Shown: piece by piece, positions 26,754-35,747 of the stretch
Layout of the letters: every line of letters starts with the position of its first letter
How positions within the stretch are numbered: the first letter of the stretch is position 1
Source: Desulfallas sp. Bu1-1
Lineage (GTDB): Bacteria > Bacillota > Desulfotomaculia > Desulfotomaculales > Desulfallaceae
Assembly (NCBI RefSeq): GCF_015594625.1
Contig: NZ_JADNRQ010000002.1
Span: 1-64,000 of the forward strand
Reading direction: 5' to 3'
Length of the DNA: 64,000 bases
Program-made: the position numbers and the translations under genes
The notes under the pieces: model-generated
The model's database searches: none
Seen by the model: only the letters and a program-made list of their open reading frames with translations
Told to the model about the DNA's origin: nothing

Positions 26754-27100
26754 ATTTTCGTCGGTATTTTCGTCGGTATCCTTTTTTGACGAAAATAACC
26801 TTACAGCGCCAAGGGCTGAGCTATTTTTGTCAGTAAAAATTTTTGTCTTTCACCACCCCCCTATCCCTGCCCTGTGTTACCGTACTTCAGAATTGTATAA
26901 CAATTTATATTAATAATACCGAGGGGGGGTTATAGAGACAAAATGACAGTATTATAAAATTGCCTCCAAACCCTTGCGGCTGTAGGCTTATAATTGTCAC
27001 AAACCCAATTGTCAAAAATACCGACGAAATTGCGTAAACCCTTGATATTACTAGGTTATTTTTGTCAGTAGCCCATACCGACGAAAATACTGACAAAAAT
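26754..27100. repeat. Iteron-like array ATTTTYGTCRGTA before the BRO gene
   Basis: Full 13-base copies lie at 26754-26766, 26766-26778, 26823-26835 and 27058-27070 on the plus strand, and at 27076-27088 and 27088-27100 on the minus strand. Shorter matches occur at 26788-26796, 26839-26847 and 27019-27030. Paired copies share one base, giving a 12-base step of roughly one helical turn. The space has no gene otherwise. It may be a replication origin or an operator cluster. Confidence 0.8.
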
Positions 27101-27109
27101 AGTTTTTTG

Positions 27110-28312
27110 TTAAATCAGGTAATATTTAACTGTTGGTCTGCCCCTGCCGTGGGCTGACCTGGCGCTGGCTATTTTTCCTGAGTCCGTCAGGTAAGCAATC
27201 GCATCTGCGAACATTGTTTTGGGAATACAGATTGTCCTTAAAATATCCCGCTGTGTGGCTCCAGGGTTGTTTTCGATCACTCTCAATACTCTCTGGCAGA
27301 GGCGTTCAAAATTGGAAAAACCCAGGCGTTCAATTACAAGCCTTGCGCTCTCAAAAAAGCAGTCCGCATATTCACAGCCGATTAAAATAGCATCTTTTGA
27401 CAGGGAGCTTATAATTTCGCCCGGATTCTTATCGGCTTCAAACAGCAGCGCAAGTTTCAAGGCAACCGTTTCAATCCTGATACCATACGGTATCAGTTCC
27501 GCAGGAGATTTTTTAATTTTTTCTCTGAAGGAATGAAACCATTCCGCATACGTGTTATAGGCTTTACCTGATTCAAGAACAACGGAGCCCCTAGTTTTGG
27601 TGAGAAGCTTTAAATATGTCACAAGTTCGTCAGGAACCACCAGCTTGGGAGGAACAGGGTAAGGTTCCCTTGGGGTTCCCAGGATAAATTGAAAACGCGG
27701 GAGAAATCCACCGCTGGAGTCGTCGTCCCTGACGTGAGTTTCAAACCATTCGATAGTGCTGGCTCCCAAAATACAAATGTAGGGATGAATTATTTTAAAC
27801 TCTATAACTCTACCTTTGGAATCTTTGCGGGTTCGTCTGAATTCAACGGGGCAGTCGTATAATTCAGTAATATCCTGTTTGAATCCTATGGAATAACTAC
27901 GGTTAAGCGACCCCAGCCAGCCGCCCAGCTCGCTCAAAGCAAAAAGACCCTGGGGGTATTTTGCCATGCTTTCGTAAAAACTTTCGGGAGTGAGACGATC
28001 AGGAAACGTGCCAACCCCGGCTTTTTCGCATAATGTCCTCGCAAGGGATACGCTTGTAGATTTCCTTAAAAGAGTGGATTCGCCCATGAGTGAAAGCCAG
28101 AGATTGGAGAAAATTCGGTTATTAAGGACAATATTTCTTCCTACGGCTGCGCTCATTGAGATTAATGCACCCCCTGCAAGAAACTGCAGGGGAGCGTCGG
28201 TTGTCTTGGCGGCCCAATCGACGAATTTTGGTAGGAATGTGCCCTTTAAAGGAAAAGATGGTATTCCATTGTCCGCCCTTTTACCCTCGCGCGGCTCTAT
28301 TGCCTTGAGCAA
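27110..28312 (-). CDS. DUF3987-family protein (primase/helicase-like)
   Basis: This 400-residue protein has the DUF3987 layout of phage and plasmid proteins: LGVA-like APLQFLAGGALISMSAAVGRN near 40, a P-loop-like GESTLLRKSTSV near 75 (degenerate Walker A, lysine retained), and a C-terminal winged helix (about 340-400) ending GRGRPTVKYY. Start is TTG, after GGGGAGG. It overlaps the preceding small gene by 32 bases. A role in replication of the element is likely; enzymatic activity is unproven. Confidence 0.75.
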   Translation of the reverse strand: MLKAIEPREGKRADNGIPSFPLKGTFLPKFVDWAAKTTDAPLQFLAGGALISMSAAVGRNIVLNNRIFSNLWLSLMGESTLLRKSTSVSLARTLCEKAGVGTFPDRLTPESFYESMAKYPQGLFALSELGGWLGSLNRSYSIGFKQDITELYDCPVEFRRTRKDSKGRVIEFKIIHPYICILGASTIEWFETHVRDDDSSGGFLPRFQFILGTPREPYPVPPKLVVPDELVTYLKLLTKTRGSVVLESGKAYNTYAEWFHSFREKIKKSPAELIPYGIRIETVALKLALLFEADKNPGEIISSLSKDAILIGCEYADCFFESARLVIERLGFSNFERLCQRVLRVIENNPGATQRDILRTICIPKTMFADAIAYLTDSGKIASARSAHGRGRPTVKYYLI

Positions 28313-28592
28313 TTTTATCCGACCTCCCCTTATTGCAAGCGATGCCCTTTGCTTGGATTACTAATAACATTTCATATACCGCCCGCTCAAACTCGAGAAA
28401 TGCTGCCGCCAAACGCTGCTTACTGTTTACTGAACTGCGCATTTTGGCTAGTGCTTCTTCAACCCTACATATTGCTTTACTCAGGGAAGGTTCCTTTTGT
28501 GCGGCTTTTTTTGCCGCTATAAGCACGGCCTCCGGGCCGTGGTTTTGTATTAAGTCCATCAATTTTTTTCTGAACTTAAACTCATTTGACAT
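28281..28592 (-). CDS. Small helical protein, unknown
   Basis: The ATG at 28592 (MSNEFKFRKKLMD) follows AAGGGG. The 103-residue, basic, helical product has no known motif. It overlaps the kinase-like gene stop by 11 bases and the DUF3987 start by 32 bases, so the three are translated together. Possibly a replication accessory protein. Confidence 0.6.
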   Translation of the reverse strand: MSNEFKFRKKLMDLIQNHGPEAVLIAAKKAAQKEPSLSKAICRVEEALAKMRSSVNSKQRLAAAFLEFERAVYEMLLVIQAKGIACNKGRSDKIAQGNRAARG

Positions 28593-29175
28593 AGGCAAGA
28601 CCCCTTTTGGGTGGTTTTGTTTTTTCTAACGCCAATTCGATTTCAGCCAGCCGCCCGTCCAAGGTTTCGCTTTTTAAAACAATCACCTGAACTCTCCCGC
28701 TTTCCTGCAGAAGTTTAACTTCCCGCCGGATAAATAGGTCCACTTCGATGTGCCGGTCTTTCAGCCGGAACCCGTCTTCGCCGGCCAATACTACCGGTGG
28801 GACATAAACCAGTAAATCGAGGTTTTTCCAGGCGTGGAGCCGGGCCTTAAAAATATAGCGGCTGGCTTCGCTTTTAAAATCCTGGTTATTACCCAAGTAC
28901 AGCTGCCAGTACGCGATGCTGTCCAGTGCGCTGCGGTCGGCAATGAAGCCACTGGGATATTTCATTTGTTCCGCAATCTGGCGTTCCAGTATCTCCCACT
29001 GAAAAGTTTTTGCCAGCCTCGGGTTGCGTAGAAGTTGGTTGCATTCCATCAGACCCATTTCCGCCGCAACTAGGCGGGCCTGCTCGGTGATCAGGGGTAA
29101 ACCCGTTCTGTTGGATAATACTTGTGCAAGGGTGGTTTTTCCGGTTCCGTGAGTTCCGGTTATGGCAATTCGCAA
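28582..29175 (-). CDS. NadR/AAA_28-like P-loop NTPase
   Basis: The true start appears to be TTG at 29175 (giving LRIAITGTHGTGKTT), nine bases after AGGAGG; longer frames run back through a terminator. The P-loop is at residues 6-14. Later segments (ADRSALDSIAYWQLY near 95, and an acidic tail) match the AAA_28 / NadR-like kinase group, which phosphorylates small nucleosides. 197 residues, normal for such proteins. First gene of the group that includes the DUF3987 protein. The substrate is unknown. Confidence 0.75.
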   Translation of the reverse strand: MRIAITGTHGTGKTTLAQVLSNRTGLPLITEQARLVAAEMGLMECNQLLRNPRLAKTFQWEILERQIAEQMKYPSGFIADRSALDSIAYWQLYLGNNQDFKSEASRYIFKARLHAWKNLDLLVYVPPVVLAGEDGFRLKDRHIEVDLFIRREVKLLQESGRVQVIVLKSETLDGRLAEIELALEKTKPPKRGLAYVK

Positions 29176-29191
29176 TATGTAACACCTCCTG

Positions 29192-29222
29192 AAAAAAAAA
29201 TAACCCGCCGTTAAGCGGGTTA
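29192..29222 (-). terminator. Terminator hairpin before the NTPase gene
   Basis: On the minus strand AACCCGC and GCGGGTT enclose a short loop and are followed by a nine-T run, ending about 15 bases before the TTG start. It may terminate transcripts from the right or act as an attenuator. Confidence 0.75.
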
Positions 29223-29282
29223 ACACGACGGGGCGATGAGTCCGCCGCCGCCACCTGCCCCAAACATGGCGGCTTCCGATAA

Positions 29283-29309
29283 AAAAATCCAGAGCGCTCA
29301 GCCCTGGAT
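29283..29309 (-). terminator. Terminator after the ATPase fragment
   Basis: CCAGGGCTGAGCGCTCTGG on the minus strand forms a stem and is followed by ATTTTTTT. It covers the last codons of the truncated ATPase. Confidence 0.75.
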
Positions 29310-29651
29310 ATTGTGAAAACTGAATATGTTACCTATAGGTTCAAATTGGACAGTAGTAACTGCGCTCTGGGGCGCCGTACCGTCCAGCAAGGCGACCTTG
29401 ATGGCGGGGATGACTATGCCGTCCAGTGAGTCGTTGTCCGATGAGCAACAGTGGAATTCGACATCGTAACCACGCTCCAGCATGGCCTCTCCGATTTTGC
29501 GCATGAAGGTTGATTTTCCCACCCCGGGGCCGCCTTTAATGACAAAGATCCTGTTGGCTTCCTGCTGGTCAATGATGTAATCGTAGAAAGAGTAAAATCC
29601 CTGGCTGGTATTGCCACCGGGAAAAACTTTTTTCAGTTTTCCTTTCGGCAA
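29298..29651 (-). pseudogene. Truncated ATPase (PRK06851-like), N-terminal part only
   Basis: The 117-residue product has a P-loop (IKGGPGVGKSTF, near residue 40) and the RGYDVEFHCCSSDNDSLDGIVIPA element of a family of about 370-residue ATPases common in these Firmicutes. After ALLDGTAP the sequence departs from the family and ends within 25 residues, so roughly two thirds of the protein is gone. The promoter-proximal part and ribosome site look intact. It lies at the junction of the mobile element and ordinary chromosome. Confidence 0.65.
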
Positions 29652-30128
29652 CTGATGTTCCCCCTTTTACTAGCGCCTGTTAGAAAAATGCTTGGTACGG
29701 GAGCACCTTTGATCCCGCGCAACATAATCTTCGCATGGCGCATTGACTTAATTGTGGCCGGAGTAATTTCTACTGCAGAAGACACCATGGAGCAGATTTT
29801 CCTGGCCATGGCGCCTTTATTTGGATTGATATTGTTAAATTGGGCCACCTCTGACTTTATAATATGCCTGGTTGCACCTAAATGCTCAGCAAAACGGCCC
29901 ATAGCCTGTGTCATATTATGACTAAAGGGGAACAAAATGCCAACTCTAATTTTGTTGATTACACCCACACTTGATTCCAGGTGGTAACGTGATGCCCTGT
30001 TCCTCCAGGAAATGTTCGGCTTGGTGGCCAAGGTAGTGGATAATCACCTGGTTTTCGCCCGCGTCAACATCAACCAGGTTTGATATAAATGCCCCGTTTT
30101 TCAATAATTTTTATTGCCGGTTCCATGT
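29652..30128. other. Decayed coding stretch, identity unknown
   Basis: Protein-like pieces occur on the minus strand in different frames: VDVDAGENQVIIHYLGHQAE near 30070-30010, then KIRVGILFPFSHNMTQAMGRFAE near 29950-29880, each ended by stops. This looks like an eroded gene. I cannot identify it. An 88-codon plus-strand frame over the same part has no supporting ribosome site. Confidence 0.4.
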
Positions 30129-30518
30129 TCATCCCCCGCTAAAAGATTTCACTAAAAGATAAAGCAGGATTATAATAATTCCCATCCAGACTAAAACCAC
30201 AACCGCCGTTGCCGCCCGGCTGGGTGAAGCGTGGAATTTACGCCGGGCGCGCTCCCTGCAGTCCGCCAGCACGGGGGAAGGGATCATGCGCATGGCTATG
30301 CTGATGCCAAGCGGCACCAGCACAACATCGTCCAGGTAGCCCAGCACGGGGATAAAATCGGGAATCAGGTCCACCGGGCTGAAGGCATAAGCCACCACAA
30401 GGGCGGCAAATAGCTTTCCGTACCATGGGACGCGAGGGTCGCGATAGGCCAGGTAAAGCACGTAGAGCTCTGTTTTTAACTTGCGAGCGCGCCTGATCCA
30501 GCGCTTGATCACACCCAA
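30129..30518 (-). CDS. YkvA-family (DUF1232) membrane protein
   Basis: The 129-residue protein holds the DUF1232 signature near residues 45-75 (AYAFSPVDLIPDFIPVLGYLDD), with hydrophobic segments around it and a C-terminal transmembrane helix (about 105-125). Start is TTG, 7-8 bases after GGAGG. Function of the family is unknown. It ends the series of chromosomal genes on this side and follows the nitrilase gene by 17 bases. Confidence 0.9.
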   Translation of the reverse strand: MGVIKRWIRRARKLKTELYVLYLAYRDPRVPWYGKLFAALVVAYAFSPVDLIPDFIPVLGYLDDVVLVPLGISIAMRMIPSPVLADCRERARRKFHASPSRAATAVVVLVWMGIIIILLYLLVKSFSGG

Positions 30519-30535
30519 AATTAAACCTCCACAAT

Positions 30536-31360
30536 TTATACCAGATCGGTATATAGTTCCGGGCGCCTGCCGGCGAGGTAGAAGCTATGGCGCATGGAGC
30601 GTGATTCCCCGCGCCGGATGAGGTTGATCATCTCCGGTTCCAGGTCCACTACAAGCATGTTCTCCCGGTTGTCGAACGATTCGGCGATGATGTTACCCTT
30701 GGGGTCGATTACCAGCGCGCCGCCGCAAAAACTGTGACCAGTGCCATCCTCCCCCACCAGGTTGCACGCGGCCAGGTAAACCGCATTGTCGTAAGCCCGG
30801 GCGATCATGTATTTAAGCCATATTTCCCTTCGGTCACCCACGATGGTGGGCGAGGCGTGGGGTGCGAATATTATTTCTGCGCCTTTAAGGGATAAAATAG
30901 TCGTCACTTCGGGAAAATGCAGGTCCCAGCATATTTCGACGCCCAGGATAGCCTTTTCGGACTTGAATACTGTCAGCTCGTTACCGGGTGTAAAATATGG
31001 TTTTTCACTGCTACCCAGGTGTGTCTTCCGGTATCTGCTTATTTTCCCGTCCGGGTAGGCGACAAGGTGGGTAATATACGGGTTGTTCGTACCGGAGTTT
31101 TCCGCCATTCCCACCATAATAATCAACCCGTGTTTCCGGGCCATGTACGTAACCCTGTTGGAGGAAGGACCAGGAATTGGTTCGGCAGTCGGCCCGGATT
31201 TATCCCGGCTGTAGCCCTGCAGGCATAATTCGGGAAAACAAATGATATCCACTTTTTGAGCCGACGCTTTCCGGGTAAAATGCTCTATTTTTTGCAAGTT
31301 ATGGTCTATGTCGCCAAACTTTGATTCCATCTGAACCAGTGCTATCCGTGTTTGTAACAT
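30536..31360 (-). CDS. Carbon-nitrogen hydrolase (nitrilase superfamily)
   Basis: The ATG at 31360 (MLQTRIALVQ) was chosen: GGAG lies 8 bases before it. The three catalytic residues of the superfamily are visible: glutamate in FPELCLQGY (near 45), lysine in YRKTHLG (near 115) and cysteine in GVEICWDLHFPE (near 148). It hydrolyses an amide or nitrile; relatives include carbamoylputrescine amidase and omega-amidase, and the substrate cannot be told from sequence. 274 residues, full length. Confidence 0.9.
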   Translation of the reverse strand: MLQTRIALVQMESKFGDIDHNLQKIEHFTRKASAQKVDIICFPELCLQGYSRDKSGPTAEPIPGPSSNRVTYMARKHGLIIMVGMAENSGTNNPYITHLVAYPDGKISRYRKTHLGSSEKPYFTPGNELTVFKSEKAILGVEICWDLHFPEVTTILSLKGAEIIFAPHASPTIVGDRREIWLKYMIARAYDNAVYLAACNLVGEDGTGHSFCGGALVIDPKGNIIAESFDNRENMLVVDLEPEMINLIRRGESRSMRHSFYLAGRRPELYTDLV

Positions 31361-31436
31361 GAACTTGCTCCTGTTATACAACCTTTTTTATATCTTATCA
31401 TAGATTGACCACCGGTTGTATGTAATAGATTCGGCT

Positions 31437-32318
31437 TTACCGGTGCCCGGCGATTTTTGGCCTGAAGTGCGTTCTGCTTGCCGCCGCGCCCCTGATTAAG
31501 CGAAAAAGTTCTTCTTTGTTTTGGGGCACGGGTACGTTTTCCGGTAATAACTCGCCGTTGACCAGTTCACGGTACACCTCCATCACCCAGGGAGAGGTCA
31601 AACCGCATTGTCGCAGCAGTTCCCGGTTTGCAAAAATTTCCCTGGGCGTTCCCTCCCCGGCGATTGTACCTTGCTTGAGCAAAAAAATATAATCGGCCCA
31701 ACTGTAGGCTAGATCGACATCATGGGTGGAAAGGATCAGGGTTTTGCCCTGCTCATTCAAGCGGTATAACAAATCCATGATTTTACGGGTCATTTGGGGG
31801 TCAAGACAGGCGGTGGGCTCATCGAAAATAATGACCTTGGGATTCATAGACAGTACGCCGGCTATGGATACTCGTTTCTTTTGCCCGTAACTAAGAAAAT
31901 GGGTCGGTTTTTTTCCCAAATCTTCAATCTCAGTTTCCAGCATGGCCTGTTTTGATCTTGCCAGCGCCTCTTCCGGAGTTAAACCGAGGTTTAAAGGCCC
32001 GAAGGATACATCCTGCAGAACGCTGGCGGAAAACAGCTGGCCGTCGGGGTCCTGGAAAACAATGCCTACATTTTGGCGCAGTTCCAGAAGTGAGCGATGC
32101 CGGTAGTTTAATTCCTTCCCCATAAATATGATTTTCCCTCGCTGGGGGCGCATGATGCCGTTGAAATGCAAAAAAAGGGTGGATTTGCCGGCGCCGTTGG
32201 CACCAAGAACGGCGATTTTTTGACCCTCTACTATTTTCATGGTTAAACCTTTAAGTGCTTCGGTGCCGTCTGGGTAACAATAATCTATTTCCCTGGCTTC
32301 AAGAATATATTGATTCAT
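31437..32318 (-). CDS. cbiO: Cobalt/nickel ECF transporter ATPase
   Basis: The 293-residue ABC ATPase has Walker A GANGAGKST (near 40), signature LSYGQKKRVSIAG (near 140) and Walker B VIIFDEP (near 165). As the last gene of a cbiMNQO set it energises cobalt import. It overlaps cbiQ by 4 bases. Confidence 0.95.
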   Translation of the reverse strand: MNQYILEAREIDYCYPDGTEALKGLTMKIVEGQKIAVLGANGAGKSTLFLHFNGIMRPQRGKIIFMGKELNYRHRSLLELRQNVGIVFQDPDGQLFSASVLQDVSFGPLNLGLTPEEALARSKQAMLETEIEDLGKKPTHFLSYGQKKRVSIAGVLSMNPKVIIFDEPTACLDPQMTRKIMDLLYRLNEQGKTLILSTHDVDLAYSWADYIFLLKQGTIAGEGTPREIFANRELLRQCGLTSPWVMEVYRELVNGELLPENVPVPQNKEELFRLIRGAAASRTHFRPKIAGHR

Positions 32319-33100
32319 AACAAATAACCTCCTGTATATAATGAAGATACTACCAAAGCACCGTCAATAATAATAATGAGCAAGATGTTATGCGCGGACC
32401 AACTAAGGCGCTCGTCTACAAAATGAAGTTTTCCGGCATAACACCGTGAGGCCAGGGAATCATACATGGTCTGTGAATACTGGTATGATTTAACAAACAG
32501 GGACAAAACCAGCTGGCTTAAGGAAGCATAGCTGGTGCGTATATTTTTATAGCCCAAACGGGATGATTGTGCGGTATAAATTTTCATGGTCATTTCAAGT
32601 AAGGTAAAAATAAACCGGTAGATGAGCACCATTAATTCCAATACCAAGGTGGGTACCAAAAGTTTTTTTAAAATGGCTATAATATCAGTCAAGGGGGTGG
32701 TTAAGGATAGAAAATATAAACAGGATACCGCTCCCAGTGAACGTAAAAACAGGTCTATCGCATGCTCAAGATTCTGCTTGGATATCCCAACGACGTAAGA
32801 ACCCAGTTTAACGGCCCACAGAAAATCCTGCCCCTCACGAGATATGGAAATTGCAACCAGTACAACACCAATCATTAAAAACGAACCCGGCAACAGCATT
32901 AGTTTTAAATAAAACCGCCAGGGTATACCAGCCAGAAAAACTACAGCCCCGGCCATCAAAACAATGATGGCCAGGGATGTTATGGTTGATGGCAATACCA
33001 GGCCAATTGTAATGGTTAAAGCAAAAAAGGCAAACTTTTCACCACGATGTACCGATGCAAGTTTATTGTTATAAGCGTAATGGTCGATTAATAACATCAT
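32315..33100 (-). CDS. cbiQ: Cobalt ECF transporter T component
   Basis: The 261-residue protein has five or six hydrophobic spans and the coupling-helix pattern of CbiQ near residues 160-205 (YRFIFTLLEMTMKIYTAQSSRLGY and SLASRCY further on). It couples the ATPase to CbiM and overlaps both neighbours by 4 bases. Confidence 0.93.
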   Translation of the reverse strand: MMLLIDHYAYNNKLASVHRGEKFAFFALTITIGLVLPSTITSLAIIVLMAGAVVFLAGIPWRFYLKLMLLPGSFLMIGVVLVAISISREGQDFLWAVKLGSYVVGISKQNLEHAIDLFLRSLGAVSCLYFLSLTTPLTDIIAILKKLLVPTLVLELMVLIYRFIFTLLEMTMKIYTAQSSRLGYKNIRTSYASLSQLVLSLFVKSYQYSQTMYDSLASRCYAGKLHFVDERLSWSAHNILLIIIIDGALVVSSLYTGGYLL

Positions 33101-33390
33101 TTATCTCTTTCCGCCTTCTTTTTACCATGCATGTAGCCGAAGTAATAACAAATAAAACCAGCCCCCAGCGCTCCCTGCAGGGCAAAAAGAAGACTTTCAA
33201 TTTCCCCGCTGGGAGGTTCCCAGATTGAAGTGAACCAGGGTTTATAATCGGGATTAATATTGGTAATAACCTCTTCCGCTTCACCGTCGGCTCCACCGAA
33301 TTCTGCATCGCTGGCGTAAATCAACGGGAATACGGCTAACGCTATAACCAAGACAAGTAAAAATATATTGGTGCTTTTTTTATAGCTCAT
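33097..33390 (-). CDS. cbiN: Cobalt transport protein CbiN
   Basis: The 97-residue protein has two membrane helices (about 8-27 and 65-85) separated by an acidic extracytoplasmic loop (GGADGEAEEVI), the normal layout of CbiN, which is needed for substrate loading of CbiM. Confidence 0.92.
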   Translation of the reverse strand: MSYKKSTNIFLLVLVIALAVFPLIYASDAEFGGADGEAEEVITNINPDYKPWFTSIWEPPSGEIESLLFALQGALGAGFICYYFGYMHGKKKAERDK

Positions 33391-34152
33391 TTAACGCACC
33401 TCCTCCTGGATTACCGAAAGTTCTATGAGTTCATTCTTACTGTAATTGTAAATTAAATTAAATACGAGAACAGTCAGTAATCCTTCGCTAATAGCCAGTG
33501 GAATCTGGGTAACGGCAAATATTGAAGCAAACTTATAGAAAGAAGCCATCACCCCTCCAATCGAATCGGGAAAGGCCAGGGCCAGTTGTAAAGACGTAGT
33601 GACATAAGTCATCAAGTCACCGATGGCGGCCCCTAGAAAAACAGACAACCACAGAGGAGCACTGGCACGCTTGCTTAATTTATAAATGCCGTATGCAACC
33701 AGCGGGCCAACCACAGCCATGGAAAAGGCATTGGCGCCCAGGGTGGTGATTCCACCATGAGCCAGTAAAAGTGCCTGGAAGAGCAATACAATACTACCCA
33801 AAACCGACATGGCAGCGGGACCGAACAGAATGGCTCCCAACCCTACTCCCGTGGGGTGTGAACAACTACCAGTCACTGACGGTATTTTAAGGGCCGAAAG
33901 GGCAAAAGCAAAAGCACCGGCGAAGGCTAACAGCATTTTAAATTTTGGATTTAAACTAACAGTTTTTTTAATAGAAATCAGCCCCACGACAAAAAAAGGA
34001 AGACTGAATAAATACCATAATCCGGACCACGTAGCCGGCAAATAACCTTCCATAATATGCATAGCATATGCTAAATTAGGTGCAGCTAAAATTATTAAAA
34101 GTATATAAATAAACAATATCATAGTTAATTTACGATTGAACATCTTTGACAT
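33391..34152 (-). CDS. cbiM: Cobalt substrate-capture protein CbiM
   Basis: The 253-residue membrane protein begins with a signal-like segment ending NLAYA, followed by MHIMEGYLP, the histidine-bearing mature N-terminus that binds Co(II) in CbiM/Nik[16 protein letters not shown] loop with a second metal histidine is near residue 95. First transporter gene, 18 bases after cobK. Confidence 0.95.
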   Translation of the reverse strand: MSKMFNRKLTMILFIYILLIILAAPNLAYAMHIMEGYLPATWSGLWYLFSLPFFVVGLISIKKTVSLNPKFKMLLAFAGAFAFALSALKIPSVTGSCSHPTGVGLGAILFGPAAMSVLGSIVLLFQALLLAHGGITTLGANAFSMAVVGPLVAYGIYKLSKRASAPLWLSVFLGAAIGDLMTYVTTSLQLALAFPDSIGGVMASFYKFASIFAVTQIPLAISEGLLTVLVFNLIYNYSKNELIELSVIQEEVR

Positions 34153-34169
34153 CTCCTCATACTGTGAAG

Positions 34170-34931
34170 TTATAAAGGAAAATTGGCCTGTAAAATTTTA
34201 ATAATTTCTTCCCACCCAAATTCGTATTCACTGGAGTAGCTGCTGCGTTTAACAATAACCACAGGAATTTTCAAGGATAAGGCGGCATCAATTTTGGTAT
34301 CGGTACCGCCGGCTTTGCCGCTGTCTTTGGTTACAATCACGGAGGCCTTGTACATTTTAAAAAGTGCTTTATTAATTTGTTTGGAAAAAGGACCCTGCAT
34401 GGCCACAATATCTTTGGATTTAATGCCCAGGTCCTGACATTTTTTTATTACCCTGTGTTCGGGCAGTACCCTTACCACCAGCCGTACATCATGGGTCTTT
34501 TTGAGTTCGACAAAAAGCTCCAGGTCATGGCTGCCGGTGGTTAAAAAAATGTTTTTGCCCAAACTGGCGGCTTTTTCCGCAGCTTCTTGCATCGAATAGA
34601 CTGGATAAATTAGTTCACTTGGCTGGATACTGGTTTCTTCTCTTCTAACCCGCAGGTACATAATATTCCGCTCAGCGCACGTTTTAATTAATTCCTTATC
34701 TTGCAAGCAAACAAAGGGATGTCGAGCATCGACAACAGCTACCACATTCATTTCTGCCAGCCATGCATCAACGTTAACCGGAAGTTTGTCCCTGACCAGA
34801 AGAGCGCCGTCTTCTACAGCCAGTTCCCTGCCGTAACCGGTTGATGCCACCACCCCCACTTGATAGCCTTTTTGTGATAGCGCCTGTGTAATTTTTCTTC
34901 CGTCACCCGTACCGGATAGAATTAAAATCAA
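34170..34931 (-). CDS. cobK: Precorrin-6A reductase
   Basis: The start is probably TTG at 34931, eight bases after AGAGGTG; an ATG 10 codons upstream lies inside that site. Sequence begins [13 protein letters not shown] (nucleotide-binding), with DARHPF near 75 and a C-terminal [22 protein letters not shown] typical of CobK/CbiJ. It reduces precorrin-6A in cobalamin synthesis. First gene of the cobalt operon and under the riboswitch upstream. Confidence 0.9.
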   Translation of the reverse strand: MILILSGTGDGRKITQALSQKGYQVGVVASTGYGRELAVEDGALLVRDKLPVNVDAWLAEMNVVAVVDARHPFVCLQDKELIKTCAERNIMYLRVRREETSIQPSELIYPVYSMQEAAEKAASLGKNIFLTTGSHDLELFVELKKTHDVRLVVRVLPEHRVIKKCQDLGIKSKDIVAMQGPFSKQINKALFKMYKASVIVTKDSGKAGGTDTKIDAALSLKIPVVIVKRSSYSSEYEFGWEEIIKILQANFPL

Positions 34932-34956
34932 TAAATTTTCACCTCTACCTTCAATA

Positions 34957-34983
34957 CGCAAAAAACCCCGTGTTCACCGGGGG
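34957..34983 (-). terminator. Terminator hairpin directly before cobK
   Basis: On the minus strand CCCCG and CGGGG pair around a 7-base loop and run into six T, about 25 bases before the cobK start. A 13-codon frame (MIIPPVNTGFFAY) overlaps it and may be a leader peptide. Confidence 0.7.
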
Positions 34984-34989
34984 TATAAT

Positions 34990-35096
34990 CATGTCGGCCG
35001 CAAGCAAGCCATAGTTCAAGCACCCCCTAATCTACATAATGTTAGCGGTGTGTTTGAACAGGCCCGGCCTGCTGGTTCGGGTTTGCGGCCCCAAGT
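34990..35096 (-). ncRNA. Second structured leader RNA, class unknown
   Basis: GGCCGCAA (34996-35003) and TTGCGGCC (35083-35090) form a perfect closing stem. Inside, GTTCAAGCA (35014-35022) pairs with TGTTTGAAC (35051-35059) with one G-U, and CCCG/CGGG (about 35063-35081) make a further arm. The layout is a multi-branch RNA followed at once by a terminator. A nickel/cobalt-sensing riboswitch is possible since the operon imports cobalt, but I cannot match its consensus. Confidence 0.5.
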
Positions 35097-35182
35097 ATAT
35101 TTGGGTTACCATGCCTTTACAGCAAAAAACCGAGTTTAAGCCGTCCGCTTCTCGAGCGACAGCACCTGTTAAATATGCGCTT

Positions 35183-35218
35183 AAAATAATAAAACCCTAG
35201 CTCCCTGGTAAGCTAAGG
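35183..35218 (-). terminator. Riboswitch expression-platform terminator
   Basis: On the minus strand CCTTAGCT and AGCTAGGG make an 8-base stem followed by TTTTATTATTTT, about 75 bases after the cobalamin aptamer. It is the expected off switch of the riboswitch. Confidence 0.75.
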
Positions 35219-35290
35219 TTAACATGCCCTGGAACCGTTAAGGTCAGGCATAGTTACACACTAACCCTCTCCATGGGAGGTTGAAGTGCG

Positions 35291-35432
35291 TTATCCGGGC
35301 AGGTCTCCTGACTTATGGATCATCGCCAGCGCTTTAACCTTCCCGGCAGTTGCCAGTGGCATGCTTAAAGGTGGCTCGCCATTTACAGTGGCCGGACCGT
35401 CCAGGATTTTCACCTGGTTCCCTATTATCCCC
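35291..35432 (-). promoter_or_regulatory. Cobalamin riboswitch
   Basis: On the minus strand the hallmarks appear in order: GGGAACCAGGTGAAAATCC, then GCCACTG, GGGAAGG and AGTCAGGAGACCTGCC (the B12 box end). It lies upstream of cobK-cbiMNQO and should lower their expression when adenosylcobalamin is abundant. Confidence 0.93.
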
Positions 35433-35696
35433 CATAGACAAAATAATTGGGGGCACCCGGATAAATATTCATTTTAGAAAAATATTAACATTTTATTGGC
35501 ATGTTGTCCATAGGTTTTCCGGTACTGATTTTTTAAACATTCAACAACAAAGATATACGAGCATGACATCGGTTAAGCGGGAAAAAAGATTTCGTCATCA
35601 ATGTCCGAAATCGCTCCAAATAGGGCCGAAAATAGCAAAAATAATAAAAATAAAGAGATAATAATAGAATTACCCCTGCCTTACCTTAAAAATAAA

Positions 35697-35738
35697 AAAC
35701 CCGCAAAGCCTTGCATTTCAATACTTCGCGGGTTTTTA
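35697..35738. terminator. Bidirectional terminator after tRNA-Pro
   Basis: AAAACCCGC and GCGGGTTTTT form a stem with A and T runs on both sides. On the minus strand it ends the tRNA transcript. Confidence 0.75.
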
Positions 35739-35747
35739 GATTAATTC

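Noticed and set aside
26730-27109. Hidden small gene in the iteron space
   Set aside because: Stops occur in all frames and the short frames run through the repeats; the repeat array explains the region better.
29633-30031. 132-residue minus-strand gene
   Set aside because: No ribosome site, and the protein-like segments change frame, which points to decay rather than one gene.
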